From JAOPZW01 sp963851295 (GTDB lineage: Bacteria > Actinomycetota > Thermoleophilia > Solirubrobacterales > Solirubrobacteraceae), in contig CAWKOS010000006.1 of the NCBI GenBank assembly GCA_963851295.1, forward strand, positions 248,001-312,000: a stretch of 64,000 nucleotides of DNA, given 5' to 3'. The position numbers and the translations under genes were made by a program. The number at the start of each line of letters is the position of its first letter. The stretch's first letter is position 1. This document shows, piece after piece, positions 26,085 through 34,474 of the stretch. Under the pieces are notes generated by a model. The model was not told where the DNA came from. It made no database searches and saw only the letters and a list, made by a program, of their open reading frames with translations.

Positions 26085-27202
26085 CGCGCCGACTCTACCG
26101 GGACGATGGCGTGCACCCGGAAGCCGGGGCCGTCGTCGCGCGGGCCCGCCTCCAGGCGCCCCCCGACCTCGCGCAGCCGGGCCTCGAGGCCGCTCAGGCC
26201 GCTGCCGGCGCCGCCCGCTTCGCCGTTGACGCCGCCGCCGTCGTCGACGATCTCGACGCTCGCCTGGCCGAGGGCGGGCACGACGCGGATCGCGCTGTGG
26301 CTCGCGCCGCTATGGCGGATGACGTTCGTGGCCGCCTCGCGCACGGTCCAGGCGAGCACGGCCTCGACGTCGGGCGGCAGCGCGACCGCAGGGCGGTCGA
26401 TCGTCGTCTCGATCCCCGCGGCGTCGAGCGCCGTGCGCGCGCCCTCGAGCTCGGCGTCGAGCGCCGGGCGCCGGTAGCCGCTGACCGTCTCGCGGACCTC
26501 GCGCAGCGCGTCGCGGGTGACGACCTCGATGTCGGCCACGTCGGCGGCCGCGCCCTCGGGGTCGGTCGGCAGCCGCCTGCGGGCGAGCTGGGCCTTGAGC
26601 GCGATGACCGACAGCGAGTGGCCGAGCAGGTCGTGCAGGTCGCGGGCGAAGCGCTCGCGCTCGTTCGCCACGGCCAGCCGCGCCACCTCGGCGCGGGCGG
26701 CCACGAGCTCGCGGTTGGTGCGCATGATCTCGCCCATGGCGACCATCGCCGCGCCGATGCCCAGCAGGCCGAGGGCCTGGCCCCACGCCGCGCTGGAGTT
26801 CGCGCCGCCCACGGTGGCGGTGACGCCCGCGACGGCGGAGGTGACCGGCAGCACGACGAGGTTCCACGGCCGCGGGAGGCGCAGGGCCCCCATCGCGACC
26901 ACGTAGTAGAAGAGCAGGTTCCACTCGGGGCGGTCGGCGACGGTCAGCGCGCCCGCGATCGCCAGGTCGGCGACATACGCGCGCGCGACGACGCCCGCGG
27001 GCTTGGGGTGCAGCCGCCCGCGGATCGCGTGGAAGAAGAGGGCGAAGAAGACGACGAGCGCCGCGCACACCGCGGCGACGCGGCCCGCGCTCGGCTCGTC
27101 GCCGATCAGCGCGATGACTGCCGGCAGCGAGATGAAGATCGCGAAGATCCCCGCGACGCGCGCCGCGGGGGCCCTCAGCGGTCGGTCGGCCTCGGTGCTC
27201 AG
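26081..27202 (-). CDS. DesK-like sensor histidine kinase, probable CTG start
   Basis: About 373 residues. No ATG, GTG or TTG lies at a sensible place. CTG at 27202 has AAGGAG 8 nt upstream and overlaps the permease stop as CTGA, so I take it as the start. Five or six membrane segments occupy roughly residues 15-160. The HisKA_3 motif is ERERFARDLHDLLGHSLSV with the phosphoacceptor His. The ATP domain has VREAATNVIRHSGASH and a G box VDDGGG. DesK-type kinases respond to membrane state; here the neighbouring exporter suggests sensing of a membrane-active compound (inference). Confidence 0.88.
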   Translation of the reverse strand: MSTEADRPLRAPAARVAGIFAIFISLPAVIALIGDEPSAGRVAAVCAALVVFFALFFHAIRGRLHPKPAGVVARAYVADLAIAGALTVADRPEWNLLFYYVVAMGALRLPRPWNLVVLPVTSAVAGVTATVGGANSSAAWGQALGLLGIGAAMVAMGEIMRTNRELVAARAEVARLAVANERERFARDLHDLLGHSLSVIALKAQLARRRLPTDPEGAAADVADIEVVTRDALREVRETVSGYRRPALDAELEGARTALDAAGIETTIDRPAVALPPDVEAVLAWTVREAATNVIRHSGASHSAIRVVPALGQASVEIVDDGGGVNGEAGGAGSGLSGLEARLREVGGRLEAGPRDDGPGFRVHAIVPVESAR

Positions 27203-28020
27203 CGCGCCGTCTCCTTCTGCCAGAAGCGCATCGCCAGGCGCACGCCGATCACGAGCCAGATGCCCATCGCGAGGAAGTCGTTCGCCGAGAAGGCCGAGGC
27301 GTGGTTGATCGGGTCGAAGGCGGCGTGCAGGGCGCTGGCCAGGTGCTCGACCGGGAAGAGCTTGGCGATGTCGAGGACCCACTGCGGCGCGCCGTTGAGC
27401 GGATACCAGATCCCGGAGATGAAGGACAGCGGGAGGATCAGCACGTTGGCCACCACCGGCGCGGCCTCGGCGTTGGGGATCAGCGCCACGGCCGCCATGC
27501 CCAGCGCGGCGAAGGTGGCGGCGCCCAGCAGCACCGCGAGGAAGACCACGGGCAGCGCCTCGGCGCGCACGTGGACACCGTAGAAGACGCGGCCGAGGAC
27601 GAGCATCACCACGGTCATGACCAGCGAGATGGCGGTCGAGGAGCCGACGCGGCCGGCGACGTAGGCCCAGCCCGGCAGCGGCGTGCCGCGCATGCGCTTG
27701 AGCAGGCCGTTGTCGCGCTGGATGGCCAGCCCGCCCGCCATGTTCACGAACTGGGTGATGATCACGCCGTAGGCCAGGATGCCCGGCAGGAAGAAGGTGA
27801 CGTAGGGGATGTCGTGCAGCTCCTGGATCTTCCCGCCGCTGTTGAGCGAGCCGAAGATCAGCAGCAGCATGATCGGCATGCCGAAGGAGAAGAAGGCGCG
27901 CGTACGGTTGCGCCAGAACGCGCGCTGCTCGTAGGCGATCTGCCAGAGCACCAGCCCGAGGTCGCGCGAGCGCTCGCGGGGCTGCGCGGTGCGCTCGAGG
28001 GTCTCGCTCATGGCGCTCAT
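27199..28020 (-). CDS. ABC-2-type transporter permease
   Basis: 273 residues from ATG 28020, overlapping the ATPase stop by 4 bp; ATG 28011 is an alternative. Six membrane segments are visible, starting after AFFSFGMPIMLLLIFGSL. The conserved ABC-2 stretch PLSFISGIWYPLNGAPQWV precedes the last segments. With the ATPase encoded immediately upstream it would form an exporter of a drug, lipid or peptide. Gene order ATPase, permease, kinase, regulator is the common arrangement for self-regulated exporters. Confidence 0.92.
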   Translation of the reverse strand: MSAMSETLERTAQPRERSRDLGLVLWQIAYEQRAFWRNRTRAFFSFGMPIMLLLIFGSLNSGGKIQELHDIPYVTFFLPGILAYGVIITQFVNMAGGLAIQRDNGLLKRMRGTPLPGWAYVAGRVGSSTAISLVMTVVMLVLGRVFYGVHVRAEALPVVFLAVLLGAATFAALGMAAVALIPNAEAAPVVANVLILPLSFISGIWYPLNGAPQWVLDIAKLFPVEHLASALHAAFDPINHASAFSANDFLAMGIWLVIGVRLAMRFWQKETAR

Positions 28021-28952
28021 CGAAGGGCCTCCTGGGGCTCGGCGGCGGTCAGTCGCAGGTACACGTCCTCGAGCGAGGGCTGGCTGACGGAGAAGCCGCG
28101 CAGCTCGTGGCCCCGCTCGAGCGCCCAGCCCGTGAGGGCGTGGGCGCTCTTCAGGCCCTCGCGCGTGACGACGAGGACGCGGTCGTGAGCGGGCTCGGTG
28201 ACCTGGGCGCCGTCGAGGGCCGGCAGGTCGGCGAGCGCGACCCCGGCGGGCAGCGCGAAGGCAATCTCGGTCGGCGCGGTGTCGCGCCCGCCGATCTCCG
28301 CCGGCGTGCCGAGGGCGACGATGCGCCCGTCGACCATGACCGCGACGCGGTCGGCCAGCGCCTGCGCCTCGTCCATGAAGTGCGTCGTGAGGAAGACGGT
28401 CTTGCCCAGCGCGCAGAGGTCCTTGATCGTGGTCCACGCCTGGCGGCGGGCGGAGGGGTCGAAGCCGGTCGTCGGCTCGTCGAGGAAGAGCAGGTCGGGG
28501 TCGCCGACGAGCGCCAGCGCCAGGTCCAGGCGGCGCCTCTGGCCGCCGGACAGGAGCTTGACGCGCTCGTTCTCGCGGCCGCCGAGCCCGACGAGCTCGA
28601 CGAGCTCGCCCACGGGGCGGCGGCGCGGGTAGTAGCGCCCGTACATCGTGAGGACCTCGGCGACGGTCAGCTCGGCCTGGGCCGCGGCCTCCTGCAGCAC
28701 GATCCCGACGCGCTCGCGCAGCGCGCGCTCGCCGCGCTCGGGGTCGTGGCCGAGGACGCGGACCTCGCCGGCGGTGCGCGCCCGGTAGCCCTCGAGGATC
28801 TCGGCGGTGGTCGTCTTGCCCGCGCCGTTGGGCCCGAGGAGGCAGAAGACCTCCCCGGCGGCGACGGTGAGGGAGATGCCGCTAACGGCCTCCACGTCCC
28901 CGTACGCCTTGCGCAGGCCGTTGATCTCGATCGCGTCTTGCATAGGCATCAT
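28017..28952 (-). CDS. ABC-2-type transporter ATP-binding protein
   Basis: 311 residues (ATG 28952, or 28943 if the third Met is used). Walker A GPNGAGKTT at 40-48, signature LLSGGQRRRLDLALAL, Walker B LLFLDEPTTGFDP and the switch His in TTHFMDEAQALADR are all present. The C-terminal DUF4162-like extension (about 220-311) is typical of DrrA/CcmA-type exporters. It energises the permease encoded next in the operon. It is the first gene of the four-gene operon; its promoter lies in the 73-bp gap shared with the divergent CYTH gene. Confidence 0.94.
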   Translation of the reverse strand: MMPMQDAIEINGLRKAYGDVEAVSGISLTVAAGEVFCLLGPNGAGKTTTAEILEGYRARTAGEVRVLGHDPERGERALRERVGIVLQEAAAQAELTVAEVLTMYGRYYPRRRPVGELVELVGLGGRENERVKLLSGGQRRRLDLALALVGDPDLLFLDEPTTGFDPSARRQAWTTIKDLCALGKTVFLTTHFMDEAQALADRVAVMVDGRIVALGTPAEIGGRDTAPTEIAFALPAGVALADLPALDGAQVTEPAHDRVLVVTREGLKSAHALTGWALERGHELRGFSVSQPSLEDVYLRLTAAEPQEALR

Positions 28953-29025
28953 GGTCGGTCACGGACAGGCGGCGCGGTAGTGCCGCGTGTCGGGACTTGG
29001 ACATGACATCCGTCACCATCCTTCG

Positions 29026-29550
29026 ATGGCGACCAGCAAGTACGCGCGCGTCGAGATCGAGCGCCGCTTCCTGCTCGCCTCGGTGCCGGACGGCGCGCAG
29101 GTCACGGCGGTCCACGACATCGACGACCGCTACCTCGAGGGCACGCGGATGCGGCTGCGGCGCACGGCGCGCCGCGACGGCACGACCGTGCTCAAGCTGA
29201 CCCAGAAGCTCCCCGACCCGGATGGGCACGGCGTCCAAGGCCGGCTCACCACCCTGTACCTCTCCGAGGACGAGCACGCCGCGCTGGCGGCGCTGCCGGC
29301 CGCGACCCTGGCCAAGTCGCGCCTGAGCATCCCGCCCTACGGCGTCGACGTCTTCCACGGGCCGCTCGCCGGCCTGCACCTCGCCGAGGTCGAGCTCGCG
29401 TCGGCCGAGGAGGCCGCCGCGCTGCGCCCGGCGGCCTTCTGCATGGCGGAGGTCACCGCGGACCGGCGCTTCACCGGCGGGTCGCTGGCGCGCGCCGGCG
29501 GCGAGCAGGTGCGCGCGTGGGCGCGCGAGTACGGGGTCGAGATCGGCTAG
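29026..29550 (+). CDS. CYTH-domain protein (triphosphate tunnel metalloenzyme superfamily)
   Basis: 174 residues from ATG 29026. The defining ExExK motif is present as VEIERRF, Glu10-Ile-Glu12-Arg-Arg14, so the last position is Arg. Further basic and acidic tunnel strands are visible: RYLEGTRMRLRR, TTVLKLTQKL, LHLAEVELAS. CYTH proteins bind triphosphorylated substrates with a divalent metal; activities include tripolyphosphatase, thiamine triphosphatase and adenylate cyclase. Tripolyphosphatase-like activity is the most common bacterial case, but this cannot be read directly. Its stop shares CTAG with the convergent gene at 29547. Confidence 0.85.
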   Translation: MATSKYARVEIERRFLLASVPDGAQVTAVHDIDDRYLEGTRMRLRRTARRDGTTVLKLTQKLPDPDGHGVQGRLTTLYLSEDEHAALAALPAATLAKSRLSIPPYGVDVFHGPLAGLHLAEVELASAEEAAALRPAAFCMAEVTADRRFTGGSLARAGGEQVRAWAREYGVEIG

Positions 29551-29768
29551 GAGGTCAGGACGGCCGCGGTCATCGCGGCGACCACGAGCACGGCGCTGAT
29601 CGCCATGACGCCGCGGGCGGCGCCGTCGCTGCCCGGGAAGTCCGGGCTGCGCAGGCCGACGAAGCCCAGGACGACGGCCCAGGCGGCGAGGATCCCGCCG
29701 CAGAGGTAGAAGCCGGTCTTGGAGGGCTCGGCCTCCGCGGCGGCCAGCACGAGCAGCGCGTGGACCAT
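29547..29768 (-). CDS. Small membrane protein, 73 residues
   Basis: From ATG 29768. Two hydrophobic segments, about residues 18-38 (FYLCGGILAAWAVVLGFV) and 52-71 (GVMAISAVLVVAAMTAAVL), flank a short polar loop RSPDFPGSDGAAR. No family function is known to me. It lies 11 bp downstream of dcd on the same strand and may be co-transcribed with it, and it ends at a CTAG shared with the CYTH gene. Confidence 0.72.
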   Translation of the reverse strand: MVHALLVLAAAEAEPSKTGFYLCGGILAAWAVVLGFVGLRSPDFPGSDGAARGVMAISAVLVVAAMTAAVLTS

Positions 29769-29779
29769 GGGCCGCGAGC

Positions 29780-30367
29780 CTACCTGACCTGGCGGGCGGG
29801 GCCGCCCTCGTAGCGGCTCTCGGTCGCGTCGACCTGGCCGTGGTAGTGCGAGCCCAGATCGGGGTGCCCGTAGGGCCGCTCGGCGGGCCGGTCGAGCGTC
29901 ATGAACGACAGCTGCGCGATCGGCTTCGTCGGCCAGAGGATGATCGGCACGCGCGTGAGATTGGTGATCTCGAGCGTCAGCGTGCCCTTGAACCCGGGGT
30001 CGACGAAGCCCGCCGTGGCGTGGACGATCAGCCCGAGCCGGCCCAAACTCGACTTGCCTTCGATTCGAGCGACGATGTCGTCGGGCAGCTCGACGTACTC
30101 GAGCGTCCGGCCGAGCACGAACTCGCCGGGATGGATGACGAAGGAGTCGTCGTCGCCGATCTCCACGAGCTCGGTGATGTGCTGCGGGGGGTCGGCCAGG
30201 TCGATCGCGGTGATCCGGTGGTTGTGGAAGACGCGGAACGAGCTGCCCAGCCGCAGGTCGATGCTCGCGGGCTGGACCATCGCCTCGTCCCACGGGTCCA
30301 CGCGCACGCGACCCTCCGCCACGAGGCGGCGGATCGTGCCGTCGGAGAGGACCGAGGTCGCGGTCAT
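29780..30367 (-). CDS. dcd: dCTP deaminase
   Basis: 195 residues, the usual length. The dUTPase-like fold motifs are clear: QPASIDLRLGSSFRVF, FVIHPGEFVLGRTLEYVELP, RIEGKSSLGRLGLIVHATAG, VDPGFKGTLTLEITN with the catalytic Glu, and a C-terminal lid around SRYEGG. It deaminates dCTP to dUTP for dTTP synthesis. Some actinobacterial and archaeal members also hydrolyse dUTP; the sequence does not decide this. It is followed closely by a small membrane protein gene. Confidence 0.95.
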   Translation of the reverse strand: MTATSVLSDGTIRRLVAEGRVRVDPWDEAMVQPASIDLRLGSSFRVFHNHRITAIDLADPPQHITELVEIGDDDSFVIHPGEFVLGRTLEYVELPDDIVARIEGKSSLGRLGLIVHATAGFVDPGFKGTLTLEITNLTRVPIILWPTKPIAQLSFMTLDRPAERPYGHPDLGSHYHGQVDATESRYEGGPARQVR

Positions 30368-30395
30368 CGCGTGGAAGTCTGCCAGCGCGTGCGGC

Positions 30396-30668
30396 CTACG
30401 CGTGGTCCGCGCGCTTGGCGCGGACGACGACCGAGCGCGTCCGCGGCGGGGGCGCGAGGGCGGGGTCGCCGTGCGGGCCGCGCCGCGGCCGGCGCGGGAA
30501 GGGCTTGCGCGGGTGGCGCGGGTGCTTGGTCCCGCCGTCGCCGTCCTTGGGCTCCTGCTCAGGGTCGGGCTCGGCGCGGACGGCCCACCAGACGATCCAC
30601 AGGAGCGCCACGATCGGGATCTTCAGCGCCAGCATGAGCCAGAGGAAGCCCCACGTCACGTGGGTCAC
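30396..30668 (-). CDS. Small membrane-anchored basic protein
   Basis: About 90 residues from GTG 30668, one base after the subtilase stop. One strong hydrophobic segment, about 5-28 (WGFLWLMLALKIPIVALLWIVW), is followed by WWAVRAEPDPEQEPK. The rest is a long basic, Pro/Arg-rich tail (RHPRKPFPRRPRRGP), probably cytoplasmic. No family is recognised. It is likely co-transcribed with the subtilase gene, given the 1-bp spacing. Confidence 0.6.
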   Translation of the reverse strand: MTHVTWGFLWLMLALKIPIVALLWIVWWAVRAEPDPEQEPKDGDGGTKHPRHPRKPFPRRPRRGPHGDPALAPPPRTRSVVVRAKRADHA

Positions 30669-30669
30669 T

Positions 30670-31734
30670 CTACCCCCGGCGTGCGTGCGATGCACCCCGC
30701 CGTGCGGCGTGCTGACGGGTCCTGCCGCCGAGGACGCGGTGCAGGGCGGCCGCGACGTCCAGCCGGCCCGCCGCGACCGGCAGCGACGCGGGCCGCGCGG
30801 AGCCCAGGAGCGCCGCGCGCAGGCCCATCCAGCCGAGGTCGGGGCGCACGCCGGCGAGCAGCGCGGCGGCGCCCGTGACCTGCGCGGCGGCCATCGAGGT
30901 GCCCGAGCGCAGCTCGTAGCCGCCCCCGCGGGCGAGCGAGAGGATCGCCTCCCCGGGAGCCGCCAGGTCGACCGTCGTGCGCCCGTAGCTCGCGTTCGGC
31001 GCCAGCCGCCCGCGCTGGTCGACGGACGTCACCGACACGAGGTTGGGCGCGTCGAGGTTCGCCGGGTAGGCGGGCGTCACGTCGTCGTCGGAGCGCGTGT
31101 TGCCGGCGGCCGCCACCACGAGCACGTTGGCCGCCGCGGCCTCGGCCACCGCGGCGCCGAGGTCGGCGCCGGGGCTCGGGCCCGTGAGCGAGAGGTTGAC
31201 GATCCGCGCGCCGTGCGCGACCGCGTAGCGGATGCCCGCGGCGACGGTGGACATGTCGCCGGTGGCGTCGGGCGCCAGCGCCTTGATCGCCATGATCCGC
31301 GCGCGCCAGGCCACGCCGGCCACGCCGACCCCGTTGCCGCCACGCGCGGCGATGATCCCCGCGACGTGCGTGCCGTGGCCGTTGTCGTCGGAGGGGTCGC
31401 CGTCGTGGTTGAGAAGGTCCGCGCCGTGGACGTCGTCGACGATCCCGTCGCCGTCGTCGTCGATCCCGTTGCCGGGGATCTCGCCCGCGTTGGTCCACAG
31501 GTTGCCGGCGAGGTCGCGGTGGGCGAGGTCGACCCCGGTATCGATGACCGCCACGGTGACCGGGCTGCCCTTCGTGTGCGACCACGCGGTCGCCGCGCCC
31601 ATCGGACGGTCGCCCTGGAGCGCCCACTGCCCGCCCAGCAGCGGGTCGGGGCGGACGGCGGCCGAGGCCGCGGGCGCGCAGAGGGCCGCGCACGCAGCGG
31701 CGAGCGCTACGGCGCGGTGAAGACGATGGAGCAT
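30670..31734 (-). CDS. Secreted S8-family (subtilisin-like) serine protease
   Basis: 354 residues from ATG 31734. A signal peptide covers about 1-25 (HRAVALAAACAALCAPAASA). The catalytic triad is Asp65 (VAVIDTGVDL), His120 (DDNGHGTHVAGI) and Ser in RSGTSMAAAQVTG near 283; the oxyanion Asn lies in VAAAGNTRSDDD. Calcium-site-like acidic repeats (IDDDGDGIVDD) follow the Asp. The protein ends soon after the catalytic domain, without a P domain or anchor. It is likely an extracellular protease. Confidence 0.93.
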   Translation of the reverse strand: MLHRLHRAVALAAACAALCAPAASAAVRPDPLLGGQWALQGDRPMGAATAWSHTKGSPVTVAVIDTGVDLAHRDLAGNLWTNAGEIPGNGIDDDGDGIVDDVHGADLLNHDGDPSDDNGHGTHVAGIIAARGGNGVGVAGVAWRARIMAIKALAPDATGDMSTVAAGIRYAVAHGARIVNLSLTGPSPGADLGAAVAEAAAANVLVVAAAGNTRSDDDVTPAYPANLDAPNLVSVTSVDQRGRLAPNASYGRTTVDLAAPGEAILSLARGGGYELRSGTSMAAAQVTGAAALLAGVRPDLGWMGLRAALLGSARPASLPVAAGRLDVAAALHRVLGGRTRQHAARRGASHARRG

Positions 31735-31846
31735 CCGTGCTGTGAGGGTTCCGGCGCGCCCGTCCATGGGGCGCCGTCCATCCCATCGTCGCTTCGGCCC
31801 CCGCGCTTGCCCTCAGGCCGACCCCCGTGGCCGGGTGTCGTACGCG

Positions 31847-32782
31847 TCAGCCGCGCAGCGTGAGCGGCGCGACCTCGAAGTGGGTCATGCGCTGAAGGTC
31901 GGCCACCCGCTCGATGACCTCGTCGGTGGTCAGCCGCGCGATGCGCTCGGTACCGAACTCCTCGACGTTGAAGGAGGCCAGCGCCGTCCCATAGGCCATC
32001 GCCCGGGCCAGCAGGTCGTGGCTGAGCGCTTCGTCGCCCTGGGCGGCGACGTAGCCGACGAAGCCGCCGGCGAAGCTGTCGCCCGCGCCGGTGGGGTCGA
32101 TGACCGCGGCGAGCGGATAGGCGGGCAGCGCGAAGAAGCCCTCCTTGGAGAAGAGCGCCGCGCCGTACTTGCCCTGCTTGGCCACCACGGCCTCCAGGCC
32201 CCAGCTCAGGAGCTCCTGCGCCGCGGCCGGCGTGGTCGGCAGCCCGGTGAGCTGCTCGAGCTCCTCGTCGTTGAGGATCAGGCAGTCGACCGCGCGGATC
32301 GTCTCCACCAGCGCGTCGCGCGCGCTGTCGATCCAGAAGTTCATGGAGTCCATCGCCACGAAGCGCGCGTTGGAGCACTGCTCGCGCACGCCGAGCTGCA
32401 ACTCGGGCTGGATGTTGGCCAGGAAGAGCACGTCGCACTCCTGGGCCGGCGCCGAGAGCTTGGGCTCGAAGTCGGCGAAGACGTTGAGGTCGGTGGCGTG
32501 GGTGACGCGCTCGTTGAGGTTGTCGCTGTACTCGCCCGCCCAGAAGAAGGTCTTGCCGCCCGGGACGTGCTCGACGTCGTCGGTGATCGTCCCGCGGGTG
32601 CGCAGCACGTCCCAGTCCTCGGGGCCGAAGTCGTCGCCGACGGGCCCGACGGGGCGGACCTCGTCGAAGAACGACGCGGCGAGGCTGAAGTGCGTCGCGG
32701 CGCCCCCGAGCATGCGCTCGCGCTCCCCGAAGGGCGTCTTGACCGCATCGAAGGCGATGGAACCGACCACGGTGAGGCTCAT
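31847..32782 (-). CDS. PfkB-family sugar/nucleoside kinase
   Basis: 311 residues from ATG 32782. The N-terminal part (TVVGSIAFDAVKTPFGERERMLGGAATHFSL, broken here at GERERML and GGAATHF) includes the substrate-binding GG motif. The C-terminal signature VIDPTGAGDSFAGGFVG carries the catalytic Asp in GAGD. It phosphorylates a carbohydrate or nucleoside with ATP. The long internal region (NIQPELQLGVREQC, MDSMNFWIDSARD) fits the ribokinase/adenosine kinase-like branch. The substrate is not determined. It is divergent, by 40 bp, from the quinone oxidoreductase gene. Confidence 0.88.
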   Translation of the reverse strand: MSLTVVGSIAFDAVKTPFGERERMLGGAATHFSLAASFFDEVRPVGPVGDDFGPEDWDVLRTRGTITDDVEHVPGGKTFFWAGEYSDNLNERVTHATDLNVFADFEPKLSAPAQECDVLFLANIQPELQLGVREQCSNARFVAMDSMNFWIDSARDALVETIRAVDCLILNDEELEQLTGLPTTPAAAQELLSWGLEAVVAKQGKYGAALFSKEGFFALPAYPLAAVIDPTGAGDSFAGGFVGYVAAQGDEALSHDLLARAMAYGTALASFNVEEFGTERIARLTTDEVIERVADLQRMTHFEVAPLTLRG

Positions 32783-32822
32783 GAGGCGCAGGAGGGTAGC
32801 GGCCCATAGGATCCGGGGCGCG

Positions 32823-33776
32823 ATGCGCGCCATCCAGCAGCAGGAATTCGGCGGCCCCGAGGTGCTCGAGCTCGTCGACCTCCCGGTCCCCGAGCCCGCC
32901 GACGGCCAGGTCCTGATCAGGGTCTCGCGCGCGGGGATGAACTTCGCCGACACGCACCAGCGCCACAACGACTACCTCGCCGCCCAGCAGCTGCCGCTCG
33001 TGCCCGGGGGCGAGGTCGCGGGCGTCCGCGAGGACACCGGCGAGCGCGTCGTCGCGCTCAGCGGCACCGGCGGCTACGCCGAGTACGCCCTCGCCCAGGA
33101 GGCGCTGACCTTCCCGATCCCCGAGGGCGTCGACGACGGCACCGCGCTGGCGCTGCTCATCCAGGGGCTCACCGCGTGGCACCTGTACCGGACCTCGGGC
33201 CGCGTGGCGCCCGGCGAGTCGGTCGTCATCGTCGCCGCGGCCGGCGGCGTCGGCTCGCTCGCCGTCCAGCTCGGCAGGCCGATGGGCGCGGGCCGCGTGA
33301 TCGCGCTCGCCTCGACGCCCGAGAAGCGCGAGCTCACGCTCGAGCTGGGCGCCGACGCGGCGATCGACTCCGACCCCGAGGGGCTCAAGGAGCGCCTGAT
33401 CGAGGCCAACGAGGGCCGCCAGGTCGACGTCGTCTTCGAGATGGCCGGCGGCGCGGTCTTCGACGCCTGCCTGGCCGCGGTCGCCCCCTTCGGGCGCCTG
33501 GTGACCTACGGCATCGCCTCCGGCGAGGGCAACGAGGTGCACTCGCGCAAGCTCATGGGCCGCTCGCGCGCGGTCGTCGGCTTCTGGCTGATGCACTGCC
33601 TGGGGCGCCCGGCGATGGTCGAGGACGCCCTCGCCGACCTCTACGCGCGCGCGGCGCGCGGCGAGCTGCGCGCCGTCGTCGGCGCCACCTATCCGCTCTC
33701 CGAGGCCCGCCAGGCGCAGATCGACCTGGCCGAGCGGCGGACGACCGGGAAGCTGCTGCTGGACCCGAGCGCCTAG
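32823..33776 (+). CDS. Zinc-free medium-chain dehydrogenase / NADPH:quinone oxidoreductase-like
   Basis: 317 residues from ATG 32823. The GroES-like N-domain begins MRAIQQQEFGGPEVLELVDLP. The Rossmann domain has SVVIVAAAGGVGSLAVQLGR, the AAxGGVGxxxxQ signature of quinone reductases, and GADAAIDSDPEG. The zinc-binding cysteines of alcohol dehydrogenases are absent. It probably reduces quinones or enones with NADPH. Its stop shares CTAG with the convergent vapC gene. Confidence 0.9.
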   Translation: MRAIQQQEFGGPEVLELVDLPVPEPADGQVLIRVSRAGMNFADTHQRHNDYLAAQQLPLVPGGEVAGVREDTGERVVALSGTGGYAEYALAQEALTFPIPEGVDDGTALALLIQGLTAWHLYRTSGRVAPGESVVIVAAAGGVGSLAVQLGRPMGAGRVIALASTPEKRELTLELGADAAIDSDPEGLKERLIEANEGRQVDVVFEMAGGAVFDACLAAVAPFGRLVTYGIASGEGNEVHSRKLMGRSRAVVGFWLMHCLGRPAMVEDALADLYARAARGELRAVVGATYPLSEARQAQIDLAERRTTGKLLLDPSA

Positions 33777-34174
33777 GGGAGGCGGAACATCTCCTGGCCG
33801 GTGACCTCGGCGATGAGGTCGAAGTGGGCGTCGTCGTGCAGCACGGCCAGATCCTGCGCCTCGGCGGCGGCCGCGACGAGCACGTCCGCGGGCTCCACGC
33901 CCCGGTGGCGGCCACCCCTCAGGCGCGCCAGGCCCGCGTAGACCTCCACAGCGCGCTGCCAGACGTCCTCGTCGATCGGCGCGTTGAAGATCTCGTCGAG
34001 CTCGGCGCCGAGAGCCTTCATCGAGCGAGGGTTGGGCGCACCCCGAAGGAGCTCGAGCCGGACGATGTCGCAGATCCACAGCTCATCCTCGGCCAGCTCC
34101 CTGAAGAGCATGGCCGGCCCCGGCCGGCCGCGGCGCGCCGCGATCATCGCCGTGGTGTCAGCGAGGACCCTCAT
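33773..34174 (-). CDS. vapC: VapC-type PIN-domain toxin ribonuclease
   Basis: 133 residues. Acidic PIN residues are seen at Asp6 (VLADTTAMI), in DIVRLELLRG (Glu), in GVEPADVLVAAAA (Asp) and in VLHDDAHFDLI (Asp), the four positions expected for metal binding. VapC toxins cleave tRNA or rRNA and stop growth when unbound. The gene overlaps its partner by 4 bp, and all catalytic acids are present, so the pair looks active. The spelling LADTTAM instead of the usual LvDTSv is a slight variation. Confidence 0.87.
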   Translation of the reverse strand: MRVLADTTAMIAARRGRPGPAMLFRELAEDELWICDIVRLELLRGAPNPRSMKALGAELDEIFNAPIDEDVWQRAVEVYAGLARLRGGRHRGVEPADVLVAAAAEAQDLAVLHDDAHFDLIAEVTGQEMFRLP

Positions 34175-34407
34175 TCGTCTGGATGGCGATAGCGCCAGAA
34201 GTTCTCGGCGTACTCGGGGTCGACGAGATCGCCGCGCAGGATGCGATCGACGAGGCGCCTCTGCGCCGCTATGCGCTTCTTCTTGTCCACCACCGCACGC
34301 ATCGCCGCGTGCACCGTCTCGGTGGGCCCCTTCGTGCCGAGCGCCAGCTCAGCCTCGTGCACGAGGTCGCGGTCCAGGAACATCGACGTGCGCTTCACAT
34401 TGCCCAT
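34171..34407 (-). CDS. vapB: VapB-type antitoxin
   Basis: 78 residues from ATG 34407. The N-terminal half is a ribbon-helix-helix segment, KRTSMFLDRDLVHEAELALG, of the VapB/DUF2191 type. The C-terminal part (RRLVDRILRGDLVDPEYAENFW) would wrap the toxin's active site. Its last bases overlap the toxin start (ATGA), the standard antitoxin-first order. The complex normally represses its own promoter, which would lie in the 67-bp gap shared with the divergent helicase gene. Confidence 0.88.
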   Translation of the reverse strand: MGNVKRTSMFLDRDLVHEAELALGTKGPTETVHAAMRAVVDKKKRIAAQRRLVDRILRGDLVDPEYAENFWRYRHPDE

Positions 34408-34474
34408 GATATGCCTCTCATCGTCACAACAGACATACGCATGGTGCCAACGCACCTCGTAGAGTGCAACGGAA

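Noticed and set aside
34171..34407. A larger defence island around VapBC
   Set aside because: The flanking genes are a quinone oxidoreductase and a DEAD-box helicase of housekeeping type; no restriction, retron or CBASS-like genes are seen.
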